Positions 8,293 through 17,241 of a DNA stretch of 64,000 nt are shown piece after piece. The position numbers were made by a program, and so were the translations under genes. The stretch is from Vibrio fortis (GTDB taxonomy: Bacteria > Pseudomonadota > Gammaproteobacteria > Enterobacterales > Vibrionaceae): contig NZ_JFFR01000027.1 of the NCBI RefSeq assembly GCF_000695685.1, positions 186,001 through 250,000 on the forward strand, read 5' to 3'. How positions within the stretch are numbered: the first letter of the stretch is position 1; every line of letters starts with the position of its first letter. Below the pieces are notes generated by a model. That model saw only the letters and a program-made list of their open reading frames with translations, was not told the DNA's origin and did no database searches.

Positions 8293-10005
8293 GTGAGCTG
8301 GCTTGATATGGATGATTTGAAACTGAGCCCTTTTCATAGTGTGAAAAGAGAGGCTTGGGCTGCCGTTGGCTTTAGCATGGGCATTAATCTTCTGGTGTTG
8401 GCAGTACCAGTCTACAGTTTGCAACTGTTCGATAGAGTGATGAGCAGTGCAAGTATCGAAACCTTGTTCGCTTTGCTTGGCATAACTCTGTTTTTGGTCA
8501 CTTCTCAATCCGCACTCGAATATATCCGGACTTTGCTAATGCAGCGGTCTGCGCTCAAGCTTGACACTCAATTGAGTGGTCAACTGTTGGATCTGAGTAT
8601 CTCCACTTCTTCTCAAACAAACAGTATAGATAAGCAGCCGTTGCATGATTTGAGCACGCTACGTAACTTTCTAGCGTCTCCTTCTACTTCTTCAATTCTT
8701 GATCTCCCTTTCACTCCGCTGTTCTTGCTACTGCTGTTTTTCCTTCATCCATACATTGGTATTGTCGCTTTGACAGGTGCGGTGGTTTTTTCTCTGCTTA
8801 CTGTTGTGATGATGTTAGGTGGGCGTAAGGTAAGTGGGGTGGCGCAAGAAGAGACGGGGAAAGTCGCAATGGAGCTCAACGACTTTTTACGAAATGCACC
8901 AACTCTCAAAGCCATGGGCATGAGCCAAAACATCGGTAAAGTATGGGAAGAGAAAAATCATAAGGTACTAAGCTTGCAATGGCTGGTTAACGCGCGAGTT
9001 GGCTTATTGCTGGCTGTGAGTCGTTATTTCAGAACCCTATTACAAGTTGTGGTGTTAACGCTTGGTGTCTATTTGGCATTACAACAACAAATAGGGTTGG
9101 GTGCTGTTATTGCTAGCTCAATCTTAATAGGCCGCGTGTTGAGCCCGTTTGAAAGTGCAGTCAGCGGCTGGAAGTCTTGGTACAGCGCTTATCAATCATG
9201 GAGTCGCCTGAAAAAATGCGCCTCTCTTACCAATCCATCGGTTAAAACTCTGCTACCTCAACCACGAGGAGAGATTCAATTTAATAATGTCTCGCTAAAG
9301 TTCCCAGGGGCAAAATCACCGACGTTACAGGGGATCAACTTTAAGCTAGGAGCGGGACATGCACTTGCGGTTATGGGCAATTCTGGCTCAGGTAAATCAT
9401 CACTGGCGAGCCTGTTAATGGGTATTCATAAAGCAAGCGTTGGTGAAATTAAAATTGATGGTGCGACTGTTGAAAAATGGGATCAAAATCAGTTTGGTCA
9501 GTATATAGGGTATCTTCCTCAGCACGTCGGACTGCTTGCCGGAACGGTGAAGCAGAATATCTCGCGATTCTCTGACTGCAATGATGAAGACGTCGTCTCT
9601 GCAGCAAAACTCGCATGTATACATGAGTTAATCATGGCACTGCCTGATGGGTATGACACCTATATTGGCGAGGGAGGGATTCTGCTATCTGGTGGTCAGA
9701 AGCAACGTATTGGTCTTGCCCGTGCAATCTATTCGACCCCAAAAGTTCTGGTTCTAGATGAGCCTAATTCGAACCTTGATCCTGAGGGCGAAACGGCGCT
9801 CGCTATTGTTCTTCAACACTGCAAAGAGAACAGCATAACAGTGGTGATGATTTCTCATCGTCCGGGTTTCCTACGTCAAATGGATTGGGTAATCAGCCTC
9901 AAAGAAGGACGCGTTGAGAAAGCGGGAACGTGTGAGCAGTTCTTGGGGTTGAGAGATGGCGACACTATCAACACCAACCAAGTAAAAGAGCAGCGTAGAG
10001 GATAG
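8293..10005 (+). CDS. Type I secretion ABC permease/ATPase (PrtD-type)
   Basis: 570 residues. The N-terminal half has about six membrane helices with the family segment PVYSLQLFDRVMSSASIETL and no C39 peptidase domain. The C-terminal ATPase has Walker A GNSGSGKSS (about residue 360), Q-loop, signature LSGGQKQR, Walker B VLVLDEPNSNLD and the H-loop SHR. This composition matches the PrtD/AprD/PrsD branch that exports RTX proteins with uncleaved C-terminal signals. The start is GTG at 8293; the ATG at 8308 is equally possible and neither has a good Shine-Dalgarno sequence. It is followed after 8 nt by the HlyD adaptor. The RTX protein at 12576-14285 is the obvious cargo. No TolC-type gene is nearby. 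Confidence 0.9.
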   Translation: MSWLDMDDLKLSPFHSVKREAWAAVGFSMGINLLVLAVPVYSLQLFDRVMSSASIETLFALLGITLFLVTSQSALEYIRTLLMQRSALKLDTQLSGQLLDLSISTSSQTNSIDKQPLHDLSTLRNFLASPSTSSILDLPFTPLFLLLLFFLHPYIGIVALTGAVVFSLLTVVMMLGGRKVSGVAQEETGKVAMELNDFLRNAPTLKAMGMSQNIGKVWEEKNHKVLSLQWLVNARVGLLLAVSRYFRTLLQVVVLTLGVYLALQQQIGLGAVIASSILIGRVLSPFESAVSGWKSWYSAYQSWSRLKKCASLTNPSVKTLLPQPRGEIQFNNVSLKFPGAKSPTLQGINFKLGAGHALAVMGNSGSGKSSLASLLMGIHKASVGEIKIDGATVEKWDQNQFGQYIGYLPQHVGLLAGTVKQNISRFSDCNDEDVVSAAKLACIHELIMALPDGYDTYIGEGGILLSGGQKQRIGLARAIYSTPKVLVLDEPNSNLDPEGETALAIVLQHCKENSITVVMISHRPGFLRQMDWVISLKEGRVEKAGTCEQFLGLRDGDTINTNQVKEQRRG

Positions 10006-10013
10006 GAGCATTT

Positions 10014-11327
10014 ATGGAACGCGAATTCAGTACACGCAAATTGATTATTGCTGGCTCTGCAATCCTACTGGTTACCGTCGGAGGATTTCTGTTTTGGTCC
10101 ATGACCATGTCTTTGAGCTCTGCGTCTGTAGCGCACGGTAACTTGGTTGTTGAGAGTAAAAGAAAGCAGATTCAGCATTTACAAGGTGGCTGGGTGAAAG
10201 AGGTGCTGGTGAAGGACGGCCAGCATGTTGAGGTCGGTCAAGTGTTGCTTGAGCTCTCTGATACTAAATCCGAATCCGATTATAAACGTTACCTTTACCG
10301 CAATTTCTCATTGGTGGCGCAAAAGGCACGTCTTGAAGCACTTCTGAATGAGTCGGACGAGCCGAAATGGCCCGATGCTTTGGTGAGTGAACAACAAGAT
10401 TCGTTGATTATTATGCCTATCGTGAATAGTGAGCGAGTGCAGTTCGAACAAGGGTTATTGCGAAAGCAGTTGATTGACTCTTTATACAACCAAAAATCGA
10501 CTCTTTATAAAGAAAAGATTCAGGGTAGCCAGTTTCAGAAAAAAGCAGTGGCTTCACAGCGTGATTTGATCAAACAAGAGATTGATATGACGAAAGGCTT
10601 AGTTGCTAAAGGGTACGTTTCTAAAACTCGTATGTTAGAGCTTCGACGTCATCTAGCTCGAATTGAAGGCGAGCTAGCGGAGATTAACGTCACTATCGAC
10701 GTGACCAAGCGAGAACTTGAAACCTTAGAACAAAGCTACAAAAGTCAGCTATTAGATTTAAAACGCGATTATGCTCAGCAGCTAAAATCCGTTAACGATG
10801 AGGTACGGGACGTTAAACAAGTGATGAATACCTTGGAAGATGTACGTTCACGTATCCAGATTCGTAGCGAATTTAAAGGACGAGTTGTTGGATTAAACAT
10901 TTCCAGTGTTGGTGGTGTGGTACGTCCGGGACAGGTGCTGATGGAGATTGTACCAGACAGCGATGAGTTGATTGTTGAGGCAATTGTGCCTCCTAGAGAT
11001 ATTGATATTGTCCGCTCAGGACAGGATGCAAGGATCCGGTTAACGGCATATAGCGCAAGGCAAGTACCGCCAGTACTGGGAGAGGTGATTCATGTATCTG
11101 CTGACCGAGCGGTCAAAGGCGGTGACGCGGATGAAAAAGACCAAGGTTATTTGGTGAAAATCCGGTTTGATCGTGATGACCTTCAATCATTACAAGCTGA
11201 AAACCAAATTGAGCTGTACCCGGGAATGTTGACGGAGGTGCTGATTCTGGTCGAAGAACGTACGCTTTGGGATTACCTGATAGGCCCACTAACCAGTGGT
11301 ATGGCTAAAGCCATGAGGGAGGCGTAA
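10014..11327 (+). CDS. Type I secretion periplasmic adaptor (HlyD/PrtE family)
   Basis: 437 residues: one N-terminal membrane anchor (about 9-31), a lipoyl-like half motif (GGWVKEVLVKDGQHVEVGQ), a long coiled-coil hairpin (about 95-275), the second lipoyl half (RSEFKGRVVGLNISSVGGVV) and a C-terminal beta region ending in a family-typical TLWDYLIGPL. It bridges the inner-membrane ABC protein to an outer-membrane channel. Good Shine-Dalgarno AGGAG precedes the ATG. Its stop overlaps the start of the next small gene by one base (TAATG), so the two are translationally coupled. Confidence 0.92.
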   Translation: MEREFSTRKLIIAGSAILLVTVGGFLFWSMTMSLSSASVAHGNLVVESKRKQIQHLQGGWVKEVLVKDGQHVEVGQVLLELSDTKSESDYKRYLYRNFSLVAQKARLEALLNESDEPKWPDALVSEQQDSLIIMPIVNSERVQFEQGLLRKQLIDSLYNQKSTLYKEKIQGSQFQKKAVASQRDLIKQEIDMTKGLVAKGYVSKTRMLELRRHLARIEGELAEINVTIDVTKRELETLEQSYKSQLLDLKRDYAQQLKSVNDEVRDVKQVMNTLEDVRSRIQIRSEFKGRVVGLNISSVGGVVRPGQVLMEIVPDSDELIVEAIVPPRDIDIVRSGQDARIRLTAYSARQVPPVLGEVIHVSADRAVKGGDADEKDQGYLVKIRFDRDDLQSLQAENQIELYPGMLTEVLILVEERTLWDYLIGPLTSGMAKAMREA

Positions 11328-11581
11328 TGGGCGAGTCAATGGTGTTTTGGTTAGGGTTCTATTTGTGTTTCTTTGCGATGAGCACGTACGTTGGTTTCAA
11401 AAAGAACAACCTAGTTGCCGGTGTACTCTTAGGCTATGTATTGGGTCCGATTGGTCTTATTTTGTTATTGATGAGCAGTGACCGAAAACAGGGAATCTGC
11501 CCACACTGTTCGCAACGGATTGACCGTCAATCTTATATCTGTCCGAAGTGCGAACAAAAGTGTTACAAACAAGTGATTTAA
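11327..11581 (+). CDS. Small membrane protein with C-terminal zinc ribbon
   Basis: 84 residues: two hydrophobic segments (about 5-22 and 26-49) followed by two CxxC knuckles, CPHC and CPKC, about 15 residues apart, which can hold one zinc ion. It starts at the TAATG junction with the HlyD gene behind a GAGGGAGG ribosome site, so it belongs to the secretion operon. It is not a standard type I secretion component. I do not recognise a function; a chaperone or assembly factor for the exporter is only a guess. The CxxC pairs could alternatively be redox-active, though they lie after the membrane segments. Confidence 0.8.
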   Translation: MGESMVFWLGFYLCFFAMSTYVGFKKNNLVAGVLLGYVLGPIGLILLLMSSDRKQGICPHCSQRIDRQSYICPKCEQKCYKQVI

Positions 11582-11591
11582 GGAGGCTACT

Positions 11592-12353
11592 GTGAGTAAA
11601 GGAACTATTGTGTTGATGACTGCTGTAGCTATAACGTCGACCGCAGCAGCAGGCTACTTTGGATATAAGAACGCCAGTATTGAATCGCGAATCGATACCT
11701 TGATAGCCGAAAAAGTCTCGGAAAAAGAGGCGGATATAGAAGCTCTGAATGAGGTTATTGCAGAGCTAACGGATCAAATGGCTTCAATGACATACGTTAA
11801 GCAAATGGATGATGAGACGTATGAAAAACAGGTCGCGGCAGCAGATCTTAAGCTGGTGGAAATGTCACAAGAAATAGACGAGCTAGCTGAGAAACTAGCA
11901 GCCTCAAATATCGCATTAGCTAAGGCGAATAAGTCGGCTCGTATATACCGCTCTCGATACCTCTCAGAGAAAGACTCCGTTAAGAGCGCCAAGCTTGCGA
12001 TGAATGAGCAATTAGCTAAAGAGAAGGTTGCACTTGAGCAACAGAATCAAAAAGCCCTAGCGGCTCAAAGAACGGAATTAGAAGGCGAGTACTCAACACA
12101 AGCCCAAAGGGCAGAGACTGAGAAACGTGTCGATGAAATTATGACTAACTTCTCTAATCTGCGTGTGGACTTAGACTTAGTTAATAAGTGCGATCCTAAA
12201 TACTTAGAACGTTATGGAGAAGCGAAAAGCATGCTTAACCATATGCGAACTTACATTCAACAAAATGACCTAAACTCAGAATACTATTTTTTTGTGATTT
12301 CAAATGACGCTCAAATAACCCGCAAAACCCGAGAGTTGTGTATTGAGGGGTAA
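11592..12353 (+). CDS. Membrane-anchored coiled-coil protein of unknown function
   Basis: 253 residues from a GTG start with an ideal AGGAGG 5 nt upstream. Residues 4-24 form one membrane or signal segment rich in Ala/Thr. Residues 30-180 are heptad-rich, charged coiled coil (Glu, Lys, Ala, Gln). The last 60 residues are more globular with two Cys (NKCDPKY and RELCIEG) that could pair in the periplasm. It lies 10 nt after the zinc-ribbon gene and ends the four-gene type I secretion operon before a strong terminator. Tethering or spacing within the envelope is a plausible but unproven role. Confidence 0.75.
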   Translation: MSKGTIVLMTAVAITSTAAAGYFGYKNASIESRIDTLIAEKVSEKEADIEALNEVIAELTDQMASMTYVKQMDDETYEKQVAAADLKLVEMSQEIDELAEKLAASNIALAKANKSARIYRSRYLSEKDSVKSAKLAMNEQLAKEKVALEQQNQKALAAQRTELEGEYSTQAQRAETEKRVDEIMTNFSNLRVDLDLVNKCDPKYLERYGEAKSMLNHMRTYIQQNDLNSEYYFFVISNDAQITRKTRELCIEG

Positions 12354-12395
12354 TTGAAATCAGTTCTGTTAGATATCTGGGAATAATGTAGCTTT

Positions 12396-12425
12396 AAAAA
12401 TGGACTCGTATGAGTCCATTTTTTT
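12396..12425 (+). terminator. Rho-independent terminator of the type I secretion operon
   Basis: AAAAATGGACTC and GAGTCCATTTTT pair around a GTAT loop and run into further T residues, 42 nt after the coiled-coil gene. Confidence 0.9.
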
Positions 12426-12525
12426 GTTTTCGAAGAAGCCGAAAGGGATTGGTTAAGAAATGGATTAGGAGCCAACCGGCTAGGGAAGTAGATTAATGGT
12501 TTTGGCTTAGTAATCTTAAAATAGA

Positions 12526-12548
12526 AAGCGGCTCATAATGAGCCGCTT
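12526..12548 (-). terminator. Rho-independent terminator of the RTX gene
   Basis: AAGCGGCTCA and TGAGCCGCTT form a stem with a short loop; read on the minus strand it is followed by a pyrimidine-rich tail. It lies just past the stop of the RTX gene. Confidence 0.8.
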
Positions 12549-12575
12549 GTTGGTGAGTTAGGTTAACGAAGAGTG

Positions 12576-14285
12576 TTATACGTCTTCTGAATCTGGGAAG
12601 TTGATGTCACCGCTATTCAAGTCACTCCAGATAACCACTTCTTGTCCAGCTTCACTTTCAAAGCGGTAGCCGTATAGCGAGCCAGTGTCGATGTTGCTTT
12701 CACGATAGATATCTTGAAGAGTGTCGCTCATCTCTAGGTGACTCTCAGTAAGTTGCCAGCCCCAACCGGAAACGTCGATACTGCTTGCACCGGTACATAC
12801 GAACTGACCAGCGGTATCACCTGCAGTGTTATTGGCTGCAATCTTATCGAGAGCAAGCGCGAGTTCAGTGTCACTTGAGCTGATCTTCACACCCTCAATC
12901 TCTTGGAATGTATTGTGCGTCATATCGATCATTTGGCTTTGATTGTCACCACCCACAACCAGGACATCGAAGTCTGAACCACCGCTAAAGTGGACTACAC
13001 CCGCTTCACCAGACTCAACTTCAGTAGAGTCAAAGATCAGTTGGTCATTACCCGCACCACCGTAAAGCTGATCGATACCTTCACCACCATCTAAGATGTC
13101 GTTACCGACTTGGCCGAATAGGGTGTCATTGCCAGAATCACCCGACAGTTTATCGTCGCCTTCGCCGCCATCTAGGGTATCAGCATTATTATTGCCGCTC
13201 AGAGTATCGTTGCCTCCACCGCCTGACACATAGTCGTCGCCAGAGCCGCCAGAAAGTTTATCGTCACCGCTTGCACCATATAACATATCGTTGCCTCCAT
13301 TACCTGATAGTGTGTCGTCGCCTTCTTCACCAAACAGTGTATCGGCAGAGCCACCACCACCTAGGTTATCGTCTCCAGAACCGCCCCACAGTGTATCTTC
13401 GCCTGAATCACCTCTTAGAGTATCGTTGCCTTCACCACCCACGAGTGTGTCATCACCAGAGCCACCAGATAGGTAGTCGTTACCTGTTCCGCCATCCAGA
13501 GTATCTTGGTCACTCTGACCATACATGATGTCGTTGCCTTCGCCACCTTCGAGGGTATCGTCTCCATCGCCAGCGTATAGTTTATCGCTATCAGCACCAC
13601 CGAATAAGCTATCGTTGCCTGCACCGGAGGATAGGGTATCGGCACCAGTACCACCGTAAAGGGTGTCTGAGCCGCTATCAGTCGTGATCGAATCGTTACC
13701 GTCATCACCAGATACAGTGCTGTTGCCAGAGTTCACTCTGATGGTATCGTTACCTTCACCACCTGCGATGGTGCTGGTTTCGCCACTTGCAGTGATATTA
13801 TCGTGTCCTTCACCGCCTGTGATGTTGTTGGTGCCGCCACTGGCGGTAATTGTGTCGTCTCCGTCGCCACCAGCAATCGTGTTTACGCTGCCAGTCACAG
13901 TAATCGTGTCGTTGCCGTCATCACCGGAAATGTCATTTACTCCACCGCCCGTAGAGCTGATAACATCAGCACCTGCACCGCCAGTAACCGTGTTGCTCGC
14001 GCCAGTCAGTTGGATATTGTCATCACCATCACCACCATCGACGATGTTGTTGTCTGAGGTATCTTCAATATAGTCGTTGCCTTGACCACCCAACAGGGTA
14101 TCCGCGCCCGAACCACCAAGTAAGGTATCATCGCCTTCGCCACCTGATAGAGTATTACTGCCGCCTTCTGCAATGAGTTTATCATCGCCCAAACCACCAG
14201 ATAGGGTATCGTTACCAGCACGGCTGTTGACCGCGTCATCTTGCTCTGTACCAACAATAAGATCGTCGTGTTTTGTTCCTTCCAT
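12576..14285 (-). CDS. RTX calcium-binding repeat protein, likely type I secretion substrate
   Basis: 569 residues with no N-terminal signal peptide, made almost wholly of RTX nonapeptides (GGxGxDxLx) from about residue 10 to 415. These repeats bind calcium and fold into a parallel beta-roll outside the cell. The middle block (about 80-205) is a variant in which canonical half-turns alternate with Thr/Ser-rich turns such as DTITVTGSVNTIAGG. The last 150 residues are non-repetitive and acidic (VHFSGGSDFDVLVVGG, then helices), as expected for a C-terminal secretion signal region. There is no enzymatic domain, so it is likely a structural or adhesive matrix protein. It is convergent with the PrtD/HlyD operon, the natural export route. 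Confidence 0.9.
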   Translation of the reverse strand: MEGTKHDDLIVGTEQDDAVNSRAGNDTLSGGLGDDKLIAEGGSNTLSGGEGDDTLLGGSGADTLLGGQGNDYIEDTSDNNIVDGGDGDDNIQLTGASNTVTGGAGADVISSTGGGVNDISGDDGNDTITVTGSVNTIAGGDGDDTITASGGTNNITGGEGHDNITASGETSTIAGGEGNDTIRVNSGNSTVSGDDGNDSITTDSGSDTLYGGTGADTLSSGAGNDSLFGGADSDKLYAGDGDDTLEGGEGNDIMYGQSDQDTLDGGTGNDYLSGGSGDDTLVGGEGNDTLRGDSGEDTLWGGSGDDNLGGGGSADTLFGEEGDDTLSGNGGNDMLYGASGDDKLSGGSGDDYVSGGGGNDTLSGNNNADTLDGGEGDDKLSGDSGNDTLFGQVGNDILDGGEGIDQLYGGAGNDQLIFDSTEVESGEAGVVHFSGGSDFDVLVVGGDNQSQMIDMTHNTFQEIEGVKISSSDTELALALDKIAANNTAGDTAGQFVCTGASSIDVSGWGWQLTESHLEMSDTLQDIYRESNIDTGSLYGYRFESEAGQEVVIWSDLNSGDINFPDSEDV

Positions 14286-14502
14286 GAGCCTTTTCCTAGC
14301 CGTATTAGGTGATATTTTCTGACGTTACGGTTCAAACAATCTGGTCTAGTAATTAGCGTGTTTATTTGAATCTCATATTGCTAATTGCATTTATGGTGCC
14401 GGTTGCATATTTTGAGGTGTAACTTAAGATTAGACGGCTTGAAGATGTTTGCCACAAAGATTCTCAAAATGAATGAAATCAACAACTAATGGTCGAAAAG
14501 AC

Positions 14503-15501
14503 TTAGAATGCAAAACTGTATGCGAGGGTGATTGAACCATCTTTGAAACGACCGGTACCTTCACCTCTGTCAGAAGAGTTCCAGCGATTCCCAGAATAAT
14601 TGTTATATTGCAAAGTGATGGTGCCTGGTCGCCAGTCAAAATAACCGAAACCGTAGGTGTAATCGGGGTTCCAAGGCTGTTGTTGCTGTTTGTCAAAATA
14701 GTAAAACGCGGTGCCATTGACATACCAGTTACCCCAAATCGAGTATTTACAACCTAGGCTCAAGGTTTGGTGGTTGTTTTTGTATTCGGTTGTCGCAAGA
14801 TTGAAATACTCAGGTGTGAAGTTATAGTCAATTTGACAACCTATGGCTCCGTCGTCAGTAAATCTGAATAGATCGACGAAAGGCGACTTGATAGGAAATT
14901 TCCAACCAAGCGACCAAGTTCCTTGCTTAAACTCCGTTCGATTTTGTCCAGGATCGGGATTAAATCTGTTCCCGCCGTAGTTCGCATAGACCAAACTTAA
15001 TGTATAAGGACGCCAATCACTGTAACCAAACACGTAGGTGAAATCTGGATTCCACGCCTGTTGTTGATCGCTATCTAGATAGTGATAAACCGTACCGGAC
15101 ACAAACCAAGCGCCAGCAATTGTGTATTTTAGCGAAAGGGTTAGGGTTTTATTGAGGTTGGTTGGCCCTTGAGTACTGCCTGCTGGAATGTTGGCTGATT
15201 CGGTTTCAGCCAAAGGTTGGTGATAACCGACATTGCCACTCAAACCATCAAATAATTCTCTGTCTTCCCAGTTCTGAAAAGGAAAGGCGAATGAGCTTGA
15301 TACTCCCTTCCAAATTTCATCTATTTCGTCATCTGTAGGTACTTTTGGTGCAGAGGGTTGATTACCGACACTTGATAACGTCGTATTCTCTTGAGGAGGG
15401 GGAGCATGAGGAGCGGTGTTTGCCAGAAAACTGTCTGCCCATGCACTATTCGACAATAGAACAATACCGATAAGTAATCTGCGCTGAATCATTACTGTCA
15501 T
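14503..15501 (-). CDS. Outer-membrane beta-barrel protein with internal duplication
   Basis: Start set at the ATG at 15501; a TTG at 15510 has AAGGAG only 4 nt away and is possible. A signal peptide ends at about SNSAWA. Residues 30-60 are Pro/Thr-rich. The rest is beta-barrel-like with two copies of one module: SLKYTIAGAWFVSGTVYHY to YGGNRFNPD, and SLGCKYSIWGNWYVNGTAF to YSGNRWNSS. Both copies carry WNPD(F/Y)TY, FGY.DWRP and Y.GNR. It ends with a Phe-terminal strand (LAYSFAF), typical of outer-membrane proteins. No family is recognised with certainty. Its place between the RTX gene and the polysaccharide operon, divergent from the latter, suggests a surface or export role. Confidence 0.7.
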   Translation of the reverse strand: MTVMIQRRLLIGIVLLSNSAWADSFLANTAPHAPPPQENTTLSSVGNQPSAPKVPTDDEIDEIWKGVSSSFAFPFQNWEDRELFDGLSGNVGYHQPLAETESANIPAGSTQGPTNLNKTLTLSLKYTIAGAWFVSGTVYHYLDSDQQQAWNPDFTYVFGYSDWRPYTLSLVYANYGGNRFNPDPGQNRTEFKQGTWSLGWKFPIKSPFVDLFRFTDDGAIGCQIDYNFTPEYFNLATTEYKNNHQTLSLGCKYSIWGNWYVNGTAFYYFDKQQQQPWNPDYTYGFGYFDWRPGTITLQYNNYSGNRWNSSDRGEGTGRFKDGSITLAYSFAF

Positions 15502-15692
15502 TTCTAACAATTCACTCCTTGTGATTGTGTTAAATACCGCACAACGTTAACTTAAGTATAACAAAACCATAAGAAACAATTTGCAAAGCAATGAGTTGAG
15601 TCTAACCTAAAGTAATAAAGCACGTGAACCAAAGCCAAAATCATAATTGGCAGAAGTGTGATAAGAACGTCAGAAAAGGCTTAGGGTAAAGA

Positions 15693-16946
15693 ATGAAGGA
15701 TATTCTGCTTGTTGATGATAACCGAACCATATTGGTTTATATGAGTTCGGTTTTAAAAAAGCGTGGTTATCAAGTACATACTGCAACTGGTGGTGAAGCC
15801 GCTTTGCAGATGTTAGCAGATAATAACGATATTCAGCTTGTACTGAGCGATTGGATGATGCCAGGTATGAGTGGGGTAGAACTGTGCAGCGAGCTTAAAT
15901 CTAAAAACTATAACCGTTACATTTTTTTTGTGCTTCTCTCTTCAAAGGGCGATGAAGCGTCCATCATCAATGGTATTGACGCCGGCGCGGATGATTTCAT
16001 TGATAAGAAAACCTCAATAGACGAACTTGATGCGCGAATTCGCGCTGGATTTCGGACTCTTGCACTTCACAATGAAGTTGTCGATAAAAATACACAGCTT
16101 GACCGAGCTTACGAAACGATCAAACGCGACCTTGATTCTGCCAGCGAATTGATTCGACAAATCCTGCCCAAAACTAAACATTTCAGCTGTGTTGAGCTTA
16201 GCTATATCTCAATTCCGAGCGCTCAGGTGGGGGGCGATATGTTGGGTTACATGCAGCTTGATACTGATCATGTAGCCTTTTATCTGTTCGACGTCGCAGG
16301 TCATGGTGTTTCTTCGGCTCTTATGTCGTTCTCAGTGCAAACCAGCTTATCGGTTCAGAACGGCAGTTCTTCGGTGGTTCTGAAAAATGATGGTGATACA
16401 TCTACCGTATGCGCGCCTGCTGATGTGGTATCTAAACTCAATGAAATGTACATGAGTAATGATGCCAATATCCTTTATTTCACAATGATTTATGCCGTAC
16501 TAAACGTAAAAACTGGCCTTATGTCTTACTGCTGTGCTGGTCATCCTCCTTTAGTTTGGTACCACGGCAACCAAGGAAATGCAGAACTGATTGGTCACGA
16601 TAACTTTGTTGTTGGGGCTTTCGATGATGTGGAATATCAAGCTGCACAAATTCAACTCGAACCAGGCGATAAAATCTGGTTCTACTCAGACGGTATTACA
16701 GAAGCGGATAACGGAGACGAGCAGTACTCTGAAGAAGGCTTGCGTAATGCGATCGAACAACTGAATCAATACCCGATCCAACAACAAACCGAATTATTAG
16801 TAAATAACGTTAGAGGCTGGACAAAGTCAGACTGTTTTGACGATGACGTCAGTGTTCTAGTGGCGGAATGGAAAGGTCCTCAAGAAGGAGACGCTCAATG
16901 CGATATGAAATTAGTCAACAAGGCAACAGCACAGTTCTTCAAGTAA
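15693..16946 (+). CDS. Response regulator fused to PP2C/SpoIIE phosphatase (RsbU-like)
   Basis: 417 residues. Residues 1-122 form a receiver with acidic pocket D8/D9, phospho-acceptor D53 (LSDWMMPG) and the KK pair near 107. A short helical linker (125-160) leads to a PP2C_SIG domain with metal motifs GGDM, DVAGHG, YSDGITEAD and DDDVSVLV. In partner switching such a protein dephosphorylates a STAS protein on a signal received through the receiver. The next genes encode exactly a STAS protein and, two genes later, a HATPase kinase. The stop lies 49 nt inside the STAS gene, so expression of the two is coupled. It is the first gene of the polysaccharide operon. Confidence 0.92.
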   Translation: MKDILLVDDNRTILVYMSSVLKKRGYQVHTATGGEAALQMLADNNDIQLVLSDWMMPGMSGVELCSELKSKNYNRYIFFVLLSSKGDEASIINGIDAGADDFIDKKTSIDELDARIRAGFRTLALHNEVVDKNTQLDRAYETIKRDLDSASELIRQILPKTKHFSCVELSYISIPSAQVGGDMLGYMQLDTDHVAFYLFDVAGHGVSSALMSFSVQTSLSVQNGSSSVVLKNDGDTSTVCAPADVVSKLNEMYMSNDANILYFTMIYAVLNVKTGLMSYCCAGHPPLVWYHGNQGNAELIGHDNFVVGAFDDVEYQAAQIQLEPGDKIWFYSDGITEADNGDEQYSEEGLRNAIEQLNQYPIQQQTELLVNNVRGWTKSDCFDDDVSVLVAEWKGPQEGDAQCDMKLVNKATAQFFK

Positions 16947-17230
16947 ATGAAGAGCGATTTGACGCCAAATTAGCACCCCAGTTTAGAGAAGTTTTAGAGA
17001 CACTTACTCCGGAGCTGTTACCAAACGTTGTGCTTGATATCAGCAACGTTAAGTTTATGGATAGCAGTGGCTTAGGTGCGGTAATGGGTGTGTACAAAAT
17101 GCTTCGTGACAAGAAAATTGCGGTTGCTAACGCGCAGAAGCCTGTGCAAGACCTGTTTAAGCTTACGCGTATGGATAGACTGATTAAGACGTATACCAGT
17201 GTTGATGAAGCGCTAGCAACAGCTGTGTAA
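16898..17230 (+). CDS. STAS-domain anti-anti-sigma-like protein
   Basis: 110 residues from the ATG at 16898, which has AAGGAG 7 nt upstream; the longer frame from 16868 adds an unlikely basic head and lacks such a site. The full length is one STAS domain with the phosphorylation motif MDSSGLG (S56/S57). In RsbV/SpoIIAA-type systems this serine is phosphorylated by the HATPase kinase and freed by the PP2C phosphatase. The first 49 nt overlap the phosphatase gene in another frame, which should tie their stoichiometry. No sigma factor gene is present in the operon, so its downstream target may be an enzyme of the polysaccharide pathway. Confidence 0.92.
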   Translation: MRYEISQQGNSTVLQVNEERFDAKLAPQFREVLETLTPELLPNVVLDISNVKFMDSSGLGAVMGVYKMLRDKKIAVANAQKPVQDLFKLTRMDRLIKTYTSVDEALATAV

Positions 17231-17241
17231 GGGAGACTGAT

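Noticed and set aside
13271..14073. Several long open frames opposite the RTX gene
   Set aside because: They are Ser/Pro-rich shadows caused by the repeated GGxGxD codons and have no ribosome sites.
12576..14285. Short spaced DNA repeats resembling an array
   Set aside because: The period is that of RTX nonapeptide pairs in one coding frame; there are no identical repeats with unique spacers.
15511..15692. Sigma-54 promoter for the polysaccharide operon, as in the syp locus
   Set aside because: A TGGCA occurs at about 15650 but no GC element follows at the right spacing.
16868..16897. Upstream ATG for the STAS gene
   Set aside because: Encodes a basic run (SSRRRR) alien to STAS proteins, while 16898 has an ideal ribosome site.
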